From an uncultured Pelagibacteraceae bacterium (GTDB lineage: Bacteria; Pseudomonadota; Alphaproteobacteria; Pelagibacterales; Pelagibacteraceae): 64,000 bases of DNA. Under the pieces are notes generated by a model. It had not been told where the DNA came from. It searched no databases and worked only from the letters and a program-made list of their open reading frames with translations. Each line of letters begins with the position of its first letter. The stretch's first letter is position 1. A program made the translations under genes and the position numbers. Of the stretch, positions 52,965 to 61,373 are shown piece by piece. The DNA lies in NCBI GenBank assembly GCA_902615435.1, contig CACMOZ010000004.1, positions 1 through 64,000 of the forward strand, read 5' to 3'.

Positions 52965-53762
52965 TCAATCAGACTTCAAACTAGGTATCCTTAACCTAAG
53001 ATTTTTTGACAGTTTAGGATTTATATTAGCTGTAATTACACCTTCAGATTTCTTAAGTTCTTTTATGATTTCGCCATCTGGAGAAATTATTAATGAATGT
53101 CCGAAAGTTTTTCTTCCATTATAATGTGTTCCCCCTTGAGCAGGTGCAAAAATATAACAAAAATTTTCTATGGCTCTAGCTTTTAACAGTGAATGCCAAT
53201 GTTTCTTACCTGTGGTTTCAGTAAAAGCTGAAGGTACTGATAAAAATAATGAACCTGCTTTAGATAATTTTCGATATAAATTTGGAAATCTAAGATCATA
53301 ACAAATACTTAAACCAATCTTTCCCCATGGTAAATTAAATGTCTTTATTTTATTTCCTGGAAAAAAACTTTTTGACTCAAAATATTTTTCTTTTTTGTTT
53401 AAAATAACGTCATACATATGAATTTTATCGTAGTAAGTTCTAACCTTCCCGCTCTTATCGATTAACACAGATCTATTGACTAGTTTATTTTTTGAAATTT
53501 TAATTATTAAAGATCCAATCAAAATCCATATCTTATACTTTTTTGCAAGTTTTTTAATACCACTAAGATAGATATCATTTTGCATTGAAGTACAAATTTT
53601 TAACAACTCTTTCTTGTTTAAAGAGAAATGTGATGAAACTTCTGGTGTGATTATAAAATCAGTCTTTTGCTTAATTGCTTTTATAATAAGTTTAGATGTT
53701 CTATCTAAATTATTACGAATATTATTATTTGATCTTAGTTGAATACAAGAAACACGAAACAT
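52965..53762 (-). CDS. Carbon-nitrogen hydrolase (Nit1-like amidase)
   Basis: The start is ATG 53762, which overlaps the speD-speE stop by one base; the frame is open further up but would run inside that gene. The product has 265 residues with the nitrilase triad E41 (TPEVS), K113 (YDKIHMYD) and C154 (SICYDLRFP). CYDLRFPNLYR and LLKARAIENFCYI are typical of Nit1-type deaminated-glutathione amidases, but N-carbamoylputrescine amidase would also fit a polyamine operon. The last gene of the seven-gene run. Confidence 0.8.
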   Translation of the reverse strand: MFRVSCIQLRSNNNIRNNLDRTSKLIIKAIKQKTDFIITPEVSSHFSLNKKELLKICTSMQNDIYLSGIKKLAKKYKIWILIGSLIIKISKNKLVNRSVLIDKSGKVRTYYDKIHMYDVILNKKEKYFESKSFFPGNKIKTFNLPWGKIGLSICYDLRFPNLYRKLSKAGSLFLSVPSAFTETTGKKHWHSLLKARAIENFCYIFAPAQGGTHYNGRKTFGHSLIISPDGEIIKELKKSEGVITANINPKLSKNLRLRIPSLKSD

Positions 53763-54802
53763 TACTTCATTATAGATGAAGCAAAATTCCATTTACAGTC
53801 AAAACTAGGGATATAAGCCCCAGATAATTTAACATTTCCAAAGCTTTTTTCTAAAACTTTACACCAGTTATCAACTTGTTTAGGTTTTTTATCCTGGCTT
53901 CCTACTTGAGCAGTGATAACACCGCCTTTTTTAAGTATTCTTTTTAAACCCTTCATATTTTTTTTAGCTAAGTCAATACAGTATTGATCATCGTTTAAAT
54001 CTACAAAAATTTTATCGTATTTTGAGTCTTCAATTTCTTTTATACTTTTAAATGCATCTCCCCAGAACGTCTTGATTTTATTACTTTTTTTAACTTTTGA
54101 ACAAACTTTTGGTAAGTGACGATAGCAAACATCTACAATCTCTGGATCTAATTCAAACCAATCGATGTAATTAGAATTATTCTCTAAACAAGCTCTAGCT
54201 ACACCTCCGTCTCCTCCACCAATTATTGCAACGTTATTATTTTTTTTACTTAAATCATAACTAGACTTAAAAAAGTTTGAGCTATAAATTTTTTCATCTT
54301 TTTCAGCAACTTGAATTTCATGATCAATAAACAACGCATGACCAAATTCTTCTAGGTCCATTATTTCAACAAATTGACCGACTTTGGAAGTGAATTTTTC
54401 TAAAACATCTTTGACCACATAGAATTTCTTTTGACCTGGGGTGCTATAAATATCATCATAAAGGCCTATACTGCTTCTATCAAAAGCATTGGTAACTACT
54501 CTTTTATGCTCAATTTCTTTTCTTAAAATTTTAAGAGCAACTTTAGGGTTCACTTTTCCGCATGTAAAAAAATCAAAACTTATTACATCTTTTTCAGGAA
54601 ATGTATGAAAACTAAAATGACTTTCAGCTAACAAAGCAACTAATGTAAAACCTTGTGGTTCAAATTTGTGGGAAGCAACGTTTAATATCTCAACCTTTGC
54701 AGCTTTTGCTATTTTGTAAATAACTTTTTCGTAAAATTCAGGTGAATAATCTTTTTTTACACCTAGAAAATCAATGGTAATGTGCTCACCAACCTTAATC
54801 AT
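53762..54802 (-). CDS. Fused S-adenosylmethionine decarboxylase - spermidine synthase
   Basis: The product has 346 residues in two domains. Residues 1-115 are a prokaryotic AdoMet decarboxylase: the self-cleavage site is E60-S61-H62 in LLAESHFSFHTFPE (Ser61 becomes the pyruvoyl group), with H66 and C81 (FFTCGK) also conserved. Residues 120-346 are an aminopropyltransferase with IIGGGDGGVAR (193-203), WFELDPEIVDV and FVDLNDDQY. Both steps from SAM to a polyamine plus 5'-methylthioadenosine lie on one chain. Putrescine is the usual amine acceptor; others are possible. The gene is flanked by MTA-disposal genes. Confidence 0.92.
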   Translation of the reverse strand: MIKVGEHITIDFLGVKKDYSPEFYEKVIYKIAKAAKVEILNVASHKFEPQGFTLVALLAESHFSFHTFPEKDVISFDFFTCGKVNPKVALKILRKEIEHKRVVTNAFDRSSIGLYDDIYSTPGQKKFYVVKDVLEKFTSKVGQFVEIMDLEEFGHALFIDHEIQVAEKDEKIYSSNFFKSSYDLSKKNNNVAIIGGGDGGVARACLENNSNYIDWFELDPEIVDVCYRHLPKVCSKVKKSNKIKTFWGDAFKSIKEIEDSKYDKIFVDLNDDQYCIDLAKKNMKGLKRILKKGGVITAQVGSQDKKPKQVDNWCKVLEKSFGNVKLSGAYIPSFDCKWNFASSIMK

Positions 54803-54808
54803 TAAAAA

Positions 54809-55453
54809 CTATCCTTTTTTATAATTTTTAAATTTCCCTAAGACTATTTTCATTTCTTTTTTTGAAAGAATCTTAGGTATTCCAATTCTTATGGCATTTA
54901 TATATTGATGGCAAATATTTTCGATTTCTTGAGCAAGCTCAAAAGTCTTTTCTAAATTTTCTCCAAAAGCAACCTGACCGTGATTGGCTATTAAGCAAGC
55001 TGTTCTATTTTTTAGTGCTTTAATAATATTTCTAGAAAGATTTTTTGTTCCAAAAGTTGCATATTTACTGCATTTAATGTCTTCTCCTCCAGCTACTGCA
55101 ACCATATAGTGAAATGCTGGAATACTTTTCTGATGAGTAGAGACAGCCGTAGCACAAGTAGAGTGAGCGTGAACTATAGCTTTAGCCTCTTTTTTATTCA
55201 CATAAATATCTTGATGAAATCTCCATTCCGATGATGGTTTACCCTTTTTTTTATCGTAAACACCTTTAAGGGAAACAAAGACGATATCTTTTATTTTTAA
55301 AGACGAATACTTTCTCCCCGATGGAGTTATATAAAAACCATCCACACCTTTTTCTTTTGCTCTTGCAGAGATATTTCCTGATCTTAAAGCAGATAAATTA
55401 GTTATATTTAATTTTTTAGAATATCTTATTACTTCAGCTCTTAATTTACTCAC
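54809..55453 (-). CDS. Class II aldolase, FucA-like (candidate methylthioribulose-1-P aldolase)
   Basis: The product has 214 residues. E76 (PSSEWRFH), H95 and H97 (VHAHST) and H158 (ANHGQ) match, with a constant shift of three, the catalytic Glu and the zinc His residues of fuculose-1-phosphate aldolase; GNIS and ITPSG bind phosphate. With mtnP and mtnA in the same operon the likely substrate is 5-methylthioribulose-1-phosphate, split to DHAP and methylthioacetaldehyde (Ald2 of the DHAP shunt). The alternative is MtnB dehydratase, but no mtnC/mtnD genes are present. Confidence 0.82.
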   Translation of the reverse strand: MSKLRAEVIRYSKKLNITNLSALRSGNISARAKEKGVDGFYITPSGRKYSSLKIKDIVFVSLKGVYDKKKGKPSSEWRFHQDIYVNKKEAKAIVHAHSTCATAVSTHQKSIPAFHYMVAVAGGEDIKCSKYATFGTKNLSRNIIKALKNRTACLIANHGQVAFGENLEKTFELAQEIENICHQYINAIRIGIPKILSKKEMKIVLGKFKNYKKG

Positions 55454-56583
55454 TATAACAAATTATCTTTAAAGAAATTAATAAATTGAGGCATGTAAGC
55501 ATCCGCATTATCTCCGCCTATAGTAACTCCTTTAGAAATACATTTTTCTTTTTTCATAATCTTAAAACCAGATTTCCATGCTTTTCTTGGATTCTTTTGA
55601 GCCATTTCATAAAATGCTTCTACAGAAGGGTAAACTTTATGTTTATTTACCATCCATTCTACCCATGTAGGGTTAGTAAATCGACCTTCGTTATCAACAT
55701 AAAAATCAGGACACTCATGAACAGTCATTGCCATTTTTTCTTTCCAAGGTTTTTTACCTGCATGCCATGCATGGTACCAACCTTCTTTAATATCAATTTT
55801 TACTTTTCCTGACGGAGCTTTTATTCTTTCTGCGTGCTCTTTGCAAAACTTCGCTAAAGTGTAATCATCTGCGCCACCATGCACTACGAGCATTGTTGTA
55901 TTAGATGTTAACTCTGGTTTAGCAAAAAACCCTGCCATCCTACATTCTGCTGCTTCTGCTAGAATTGCATCAAACCCTTTTGTGCCTCCAAGGAATTTAG
56001 AGGTTAGTTTTACATCTGCTAAGAAAAAAGAATTAGTTCCACCTCTTGAATGACCAGTTGTTCCAAATTTTCCGTTAGATCTTGGATGAGATTGTAAAAG
56101 TTTTAAGGCCATAAGTGCATCTATCGCACCATTTATAAGAGGAACTCTTGATTGATCTCTCCAAGTTTCTCTAGCGCCTCTTGGACAAAAATTATCGATG
56201 TACATAACCCCTATGCCCTCTTTCAGAAGATTTTTTGCGGCATGATATACAAAATCGTCCCAAACATAATCTCCGGGTCCCCCGCTACTATGAGTATAAA
56301 TTACTATAGGAACTTTGCCTGTTCCCTCTGGCAATCGAAGATATCCAGTAATTTCAATAGGATTATTCAAATGACCATCTATCAGAACTGTTCTTTGGTC
56401 AAATCCAGTGTATGAATTAAATTTGATAATTTCTCCCCCATCATAACCTTTTAATTTTGAAATTCCTTTAAGCATTGATAATTTCTTTCTACAATTTTCT
56501 TTGGAATTAAATTGTGGAGATGAATGAGCTAAGAGGCTAGTTGAAAATAAAACTGCGAATAAAATCAATAATAATTTTTTCAT
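55453..56583 (-). CDS. Secreted dienelactone hydrolase-like alpha/beta hydrolase
   Basis: The product has 376 residues with a signal peptide (about 1-19, cut near LLAHS). G177-H-S179-R-G181 is the nucleophile elbow, D239 or D240 (HGGADD) the acid, and H271 or H274 (WYHAWH) the base. THSSGGPGDY near 98-107 is the oxyanion region. Such proteins hydrolyse lactones or esters. Why an exported hydrolase is coupled, by 1- and 4-base overlaps, to aldolase and mtnA is unclear; it may be a passenger or act on a related exported compound. Confidence 0.8.
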   Translation of the reverse strand: MKKLLLILFAVLFSTSLLAHSSPQFNSKENCRKKLSMLKGISKLKGYDGGEIIKFNSYTGFDQRTVLIDGHLNNPIEITGYLRLPEGTGKVPIVIYTHSSGGPGDYVWDDFVYHAAKNLLKEGIGVMYIDNFCPRGARETWRDQSRVPLINGAIDALMALKLLQSHPRSNGKFGTTGHSRGGTNSFFLADVKLTSKFLGGTKGFDAILAEAAECRMAGFFAKPELTSNTTMLVVHGGADDYTLAKFCKEHAERIKAPSGKVKIDIKEGWYHAWHAGKKPWKEKMAMTVHECPDFYVDNEGRFTNPTWVEWMVNKHKVYPSVEAFYEMAQKNPRKAWKSGFKIMKKEKCISKGVTIGGDNADAYMPQFINFFKDNLL

Positions 56584-57650
56584 TTAAATAATCCTTTCAA
56601 TCCTTTTTCTGATGCTTCGCAAATTCCTTTTTCTGTAATTAATCCTGTTACTAGTTTAGCAGGTGTTACGTCAAAGGCTAGATTTAATGACTTACTTTTT
56701 TGTGGGTAAATTCTTACTTTTTTTATTTCATTATTTTCATCTATTCCTTCAACATGTGATAGCTCTTCTGAATCTCTTTCCTCAATCGGAATTTGTTTAT
56801 GATCTTTGATGCTCCAGTCTATAGTCGAACTTGGTAAGGCAACATAAAAAGGAACATTATTATCTTTAGCAGATAAAGCTTTTAAATATGTTCCTATTTT
56901 ATTACAAACGTCACCGTTTGATAAAGTTCTATCAGTTCCAACGATACACATATCTACTTCTCCTCTTTGCATTAATATACCGCCAGCATTATCTGTGATT
57001 ACAGTGTTTGATATTCCTTCTTCGTTTAATTCATAAGAGGTTAAGTTAGCTCCTTGGTTTCGTGGTCTTGTTTCATCAACCCAAACATGTACTTTAATTC
57101 CTTTTTGATGTGCGTGATAAATTGGTGAAGTAGCTGTCCCCCAGTCAATAGTAGCTAACCATCCTGCATTACAGTGTGTTAAAATATTTACTGTATCTTT
57201 TTTTTTATTTGAAATTTCCTCAATAATTTTAAGACCATTCAAACCTATATTTTTACAAAATTTTTCGTCCTCTTCTGTGATTGCCTTTGCTTCGTCTAGA
57301 GCTATTTTCAAGATATCTTTATCGTTTACTCCAGATAATTTTTTCATCATTCTGTCTACTGCCCACTTAAGATTAATTGCAGTGGGTCTTGATACAATTA
57401 ATTCTTCACTAGATTTTTTTAAAAAGGACAAATCATTTTTTTCTATTATTGATAAAACTAAACCGAAAGCAGCTGTTGCTCCAATTAATGGAGCTCCTCT
57501 TACTTCCATTGTTTTAATGGCATTAATTGCATCTTTTACATTTTTTAAGTTTTTAATTACAAACTTATGAGGTAGTTTTGTTTGATCAATAATTTTAACT
57601 AAATTATTCTCAAACCAAATTGTTTTGTAAGACTTCCCTTCTATTTTCAT
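56580..57650 (-). CDS. mtnA: Methylthioribose-1-phosphate isomerase
   Basis: The product has 356 residues and carries the two catalytic residues at the classic positions: C160 in ILTHCNAGWLAT and D240 in VGTDRTLSNGDVCNKIGTY. MEVRGAPLIGATAA and VDETRPRNQGANLT are also canonical. It converts 5-methylthioribose-1-phosphate, the MtnP product, to methylthioribulose-1-phosphate. It overlaps the tautomerase-like gene upstream and the hydrolase downstream by four bases each. Confidence 0.95.
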   Translation of the reverse strand: MKIEGKSYKTIWFENNLVKIIDQTKLPHKFVIKNLKNVKDAINAIKTMEVRGAPLIGATAAFGLVLSIIEKNDLSFLKKSSEELIVSRPTAINLKWAVDRMMKKLSGVNDKDILKIALDEAKAITEEDEKFCKNIGLNGLKIIEEISNKKKDTVNILTHCNAGWLATIDWGTATSPIYHAHQKGIKVHVWVDETRPRNQGANLTSYELNEEGISNTVITDNAGGILMQRGEVDMCIVGTDRTLSNGDVCNKIGTYLKALSAKDNNVPFYVALPSSTIDWSIKDHKQIPIEERDSEELSHVEGIDENNEIKKVRIYPQKSKSLNLAFDVTPAKLVTGLITEKGICEASEKGLKGLFK

Positions 57651-58093
57651 TTTCTTTTTTCCATTTTTCTTAATCTTTTTCTCAGGCTTTGAGTTAAAGA
57701 ATTAAACCATTTTTTTTCCTGCCCTGATTTAGGTAAAACTTCTCCATACTCAATCATTTGATCTGGCAACAAATCTTCCAAATACACCCAAACATTTTCT
57801 TTTCTTAATTTAGTATTTTTAATTAAAATTTTTCTTAGCCCTAAAATTAATTGTTTTTTGACTTTTGCAGTACGTCCAGATCTTATTTGTCCATTTAAAA
57901 AAATTTCTTTAGTTTTAACTAATTTACCTCCCATGTAATGAGAATTTTTTTCATTTTTTTGAAATATTACTTGAGCAAAGAAAGTATTTGCACCTGTAAA
58001 TTTACTATGAGTATTTGAAATATCATTGGCCAATGAATTTTTTTGTTTATGAGAGAGATTAAAATTCGAACATTTTACAGTATATGTTGGCAT
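57647..58093 (-). CDS. Tautomerase-superfamily protein
   Basis: The product has 148 residues. MPTYTVKCS leaves Pro1 at the N-terminus after Met removal, the catalytic base of 4-oxalocrotonate tautomerase and MSAD/cis-CaaD relatives. The duplicated beta-alpha-beta course (a strand at 1-8, FFAQVIFQKN, IFLNGQIRSGR, VWVYLEDL) and the Arg in IRSGRTAKVKKQL fit the longer two-unit branch. Its place between mtnP (4-base gap) and mtnA (4-base overlap) suggests it handles an enol or aldehyde made in this pathway; that is inference. Confidence 0.75.
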   Translation of the reverse strand: MPTYTVKCSNFNLSHKQKNSLANDISNTHSKFTGANTFFAQVIFQKNEKNSHYMGGKLVKTKEIFLNGQIRSGRTAKVKKQLILGLRKILIKNTKLRKENVWVYLEDLLPDQMIEYGEVLPKSGQEKKWFNSLTQSLRKRLRKMEKRK

Positions 58094-58097
58094 TAAA

Positions 58098-58979
58098 TTA
58101 TTTTTTTTTATTTAAAACTCTTCCAGCAATATTCTTTAATTTTTTTATTGTTTTTTTTGTTCTTAATTTTGGGTCTGTTATGATTGCAACATCTAAACAA
58201 TCATTAGCAGGATCTTTTTCAACAGAATAATCTTTAAAAGTCTTTATAATTTCTTTAATCATATTTTGAGCGTTAGCTGCGTTTTTCATCAAAGTTTGGA
58301 TTACCATACTTACGTCAACTTCGTCATGATCTGGGTGCCAACAATCGTAGTCGGTCACCATAGCAACAGTAGAATACCTAATTTCTGCCTCTCGTGCTAA
58401 TTTAGCTTCAGGCATATTAGTCATTCCAATTACATCTGCTCCCCAAGACCTATATAAATTTGACTCAGCTAAGGTAGAAAATTGGGGTCCCTCCATAACT
58501 ACATAAGTTCCACCAACTTGATGATTTATGTTCAAACTCTTGAGTGCTGCCTCACAACAATTCGAGAGTCCAGTGCTTGTTGGTTTTGCCATTGAAACAT
58601 GAGCTACTATTTCTTCATCGAAAAATGTTTTAATTCTAGAAAATGTTCTATCTATAAATTGGTCAACTATTACAAATTTTCCAGGTTCTAAGTTCTCTTT
58701 TAGAGACCCTACAGCAGATACAGAAATTATATCTGTTACCCCTAATTGTTTCATTGCGTCAATATTTGCTCTAAAATTAATATTCGTGGGATTAATTTTA
58801 TGTCCTCTTGAATGTCTAGGAATAAAACAAATTTCCTCTTTTCCAATGCTTGCTAATAGAATTTCATCAGATGGTTTACCCCAAGGTGTATTAATTTTTT
58901 TCCATTTTGTTTTTTCAAAACCCTCCATTTTATAGAGACCACTTCCACCAATTATCCCAAGTTTTCTTTTTTTCATCAT
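58098..58979 (-). CDS. mtnP: 5'-methylthioadenosine phosphorylase
   Basis: The product has 293 residues. GIIGGSGLYKMEG (9-21) and IPRHSRGHKINPTNI give the phosphate and ribose sites; VMEGPQFSTLAES and VIGMTNMPEAKLAREAEI are the purine and 6-amino-purine (Asn-Met-Pro) signatures typical of MTA phosphorylase. It splits MTA to adenine and 5-methylthioribose-1-phosphate. MMKKR allows a start one codon later. It heads the operon and faces apt across 40 bases, so the two products have takers on both sides. Confidence 0.95.
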   Translation of the reverse strand: MMKKRKLGIIGGSGLYKMEGFEKTKWKKINTPWGKPSDEILLASIGKEEICFIPRHSRGHKINPTNINFRANIDAMKQLGVTDIISVSAVGSLKENLEPGKFVIVDQFIDRTFSRIKTFFDEEIVAHVSMAKPTSTGLSNCCEAALKSLNINHQVGGTYVVMEGPQFSTLAESNLYRSWGADVIGMTNMPEAKLAREAEIRYSTVAMVTDYDCWHPDHDEVDVSMVIQTLMKNAANAQNMIKEIIKTFKDYSVEKDPANDCLDVAIITDPKLRTKKTIKKLKNIAGRVLNKKK

Positions 58980-59019
58980 TTAATTATTAGTTCTTTTTTG
59001 TTAAAAATTGAAGCTAAAT

Positions 59020-59547
59020 ATGGATCTAAAAAAATACATAAGGTCAATTCAAGATTACCCAAAAAAGGGAATTTTATTTCGCGATATTACGACCTTAATT
59101 AAAAATGCAGAAGCTTTTAAATATACAAATGATAAAATTATATCTCTAGCAAAAAATATTGATTTTGACAAAGTTGCAGCAATAGAGTCAAGAGGTTTTG
59201 TTTTTGCCTCAACTTTATCATACCAACTTAAAAAACCTTTCATACTCCTAAGAAAAAAGAATAAATTGCCTGCTGATACATTTTCTGTAGATTTTGAACT
59301 TGAATATGGCAAAGCAACTATTGAAGTTCATAAAGACTCTATTAACAAAAATGAAAGAGTTCTTATAATTGATGATTTAATCGCTACAGGAGGGACTGCT
59401 GAAGCAGCTGCAAAATTAATTGAAATTTCAGGTGGACAAGTTGCAGGCTTTATTTTTGTAATAAATCTTTTTGATTTGCCCGGAAATAATTTATTGAAAA
59501 AAAAAGGATACAAAACCAGCAGTTTGATTGAGTTTCCAGGTCATTAA
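59020..59547 (+). CDS. apt: Adenine phosphoribosyltransferase
   Basis: The product has 175 residues from ATG 59020; an in-frame TTG at 59008 would add four residues and is less likely. VLIIDDLIATGGT (116-128 in this numbering) is the PRPP site and AAIESRGFVFA with RKKNKLP the adenine side. It returns adenine released by MtnP, encoded divergently 40 bases away, to AMP. Its stop shares bases with the convergent epimerase gene. Confidence 0.95.
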   Translation: MDLKKYIRSIQDYPKKGILFRDITTLIKNAEAFKYTNDKIISLAKNIDFDKVAAIESRGFVFASTLSYQLKKPFILLRKKNKLPADTFSVDFELEYGKATIEVHKDSINKNERVLIIDDLIATGGTAEAAAKLIEISGGQVAGFIFVINLFDLPGNNLLKKKGYKTSSLIEFPGH

Positions 59548-60431
59548 TTTTTCTTCTCAATAAATTTATTTACATAATCCTTTAAATTAATTTTTCCAAA
59601 ATATTTATACATTTTATTAGATAAATTTTTATTTATCATTGCTGAAGCATATCTTTCCCCTGATCTTTTAGGTAAATATTTTATCTTTGATTTAAATAAT
59701 TTAGCTACTTCTAAAATAGAATATGATTTTTTATTAGCAATACTGTAGTGTCGGCAAAGATTTTTTTTCCAGGCTAAATAACAAATATCTATTGTATCAT
59801 TAATGTGAGTGAACCTTCTTGATTGCGTGCCAGGTTTTACAACAGGCAATGGCCTACCTTTTTTAAAATGTTCTTCAAAAATACCAATTACAGTTGCCAT
59901 ATGGCCTTTACAAATTTGATAAGGTCCATAAACATTATAAAAGTAAATTACTTCATATTTAAATTTAAACCATCTTTTTAAATTTTCTAATAACTCTAAA
60001 TTTTTTGCTTTGGTAAAAGCATAAGGAGATAAATTTTTATCATTTCCTTTATTTCCTAAGGATGCAGATGTTGCTGAATAAATAAGTCTTATTTTATTTT
60101 TTAAGCAAAAATTAAATACAGCATTTGATCCAATAGTATTAGATTCTATGCACTCATTCATTTTTAAAAAACTTTGATAAATTCTTGCAAATTCTCCGAA
60201 GTGAAAAATTGAATTAATTTCTCTAGGTTTTTTAATTAACTGAGAAATATATGTTGTTTTTCCCTCAATGTATTTTACCCTATTATTCTTTATATGATTT
60301 GATTTTATACCTGAAGAATAATTGTCAATACTTATAATTTTGAATTTAGTTTTCTCTAATAAAAATTTTATTAAATTCGTACCAACAAAACCCGCTCCAC
60401 CTGTTACGATTATTTTATTTCTTTTCACCAC
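59544..60431 (-). CDS. NAD-dependent epimerase/dehydratase (UDP-sugar epimerase-like)
   Basis: The product has 295 residues and an extended short-chain dehydrogenase fold. GGAGFVGTNL (11-20) binds NAD, SATSAS gives the catalytic Ser/Thr, and SPYAFTKAKN the Tyr-x3-Lys pair. YNVYGPYQICKG and SRRFTHIND fit GalE-type 4-epimerases. A UDP- or dTDP-hexose substrate is likely, but it cannot be named. It follows the GT2 gene on the same strand. Confidence 0.85.
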   Translation of the reverse strand: MVKRNKIIVTGGAGFVGTNLIKFLLEKTKFKIISIDNYSSGIKSNHIKNNRVKYIEGKTTYISQLIKKPREINSIFHFGEFARIYQSFLKMNECIESNTIGSNAVFNFCLKNKIRLIYSATSASLGNKGNDKNLSPYAFTKAKNLELLENLKRWFKFKYEVIYFYNVYGPYQICKGHMATVIGIFEEHFKKGRPLPVVKPGTQSRRFTHINDTIDICYLAWKKNLCRHYSIANKKSYSILEVAKLFKSKIKYLPKRSGERYASAMINKNLSNKMYKYFGKINLKDYVNKFIEKKN

Positions 60432-60463
60432 TTTAAGTTTTTTATCTTTTTAAAATTAATAAA

Positions 60464-61297
60464 TCAATCTAATGATGGTCTATACCAAGATTTTTTTCCT
60501 AAAATTGAGTTTAAAATTCCACTAAATCTACAAAAATAAATATCTCTTTTTTTTTTGTTTAAAATTATAAAATAAAAAATTATTTTGAAAAAGGATGTAA
60601 TAAATTTTGGAAATATAATTAATAAAGCTATAGCAAAACCTTTGTATTTTTTGTGGAAATAAAAACTAGACCACATCCAGTGCCAATTTCTATTTTTTTC
60701 CAATTCTAGTTCATTTACATTCTCTACTGAGTTTGCACCTAAATGTTTTATTATTATATTTTTATCTAAAAAAATTTTTCCATTATTTTTTTTTACTTTT
60801 TTACATAAATCAATTTCCTCAAAATATAAGAAATAGTTTTCATCAAAAAAATTATTTTCAAATTTTTCAATATTAAAAAAAATTGCATGTCCTTTTAAAT
60901 TATCTACTTCCAAAACATGATTATCTCTGGAATATATATTATTAACCTGATCATTCGCAGATCCGATTAACCAAAATTCTTTTAACTTTTTAGCTGTAAT
61001 AAAAAAATTATTAATTACGTCTTTATTTAAGATTGTATCTGGATTCAAAATTAATGCATACTTCGTTTTAACTTTTTTTAAACCAATATTATTTGCTACT
61101 GCATAACCTTTATTTTCGCCGACCAAAATACATTCTACATTTGTATATTTTTTTTCGATATTTTCTTTAAAGCTTTTATTATTTGAATTTTCAACGATTT
61201 TAACCTGTATAAAATTTGGTATAGAATTTAAACAATCAAATATTTTACTTTCACTTTTAAATGTAACAATTACAACGCTTAGTTCTTTTGACTCCAT
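60464..61297 (-). CDS. Glycosyltransferase family 2 (rhamnosyltransferase-like)
   Basis: The product has 277 residues. LSVVIVTFKSESKIFDCL opens the GT-A fold (6-23), KGYAVANNIGLKKV and YALILNPDTIL (the DxD position, here NPD) follow, then FFDENYFLYFEEIDLCKKV near 150. A hydrophobic end (FAIALLIIFPKFI... FIIL) may tie it to the membrane. Such enzymes often add rhamnose from dTDP-rhamnose; rfbB and rfbA lie divergently 76 bases away. Specificity is inferred from context only. Confidence 0.82.
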   Translation of the reverse strand: MESKELSVVIVTFKSESKIFDCLNSIPNFIQVKIVENSNNKSFKENIEKKYTNVECILVGENKGYAVANNIGLKKVKTKYALILNPDTILNKDVINNFFITAKKLKEFWLIGSANDQVNNIYSRDNHVLEVDNLKGHAIFFNIEKFENNFFDENYFLYFEEIDLCKKVKKNNGKIFLDKNIIIKHLGANSVENVNELELEKNRNWHWMWSSFYFHKKYKGFAIALLIIFPKFITSFFKIIFYFIILNKKKRDIYFCRFSGILNSILGKKSWYRPSLD

Positions 61298-61373
61298 TAA
61301 ATAATAATATTTGATTTTAAAAGATAATTCTTTTACTAATTTACCACATAAAGTGATTTAGTCTTTATTTAAA

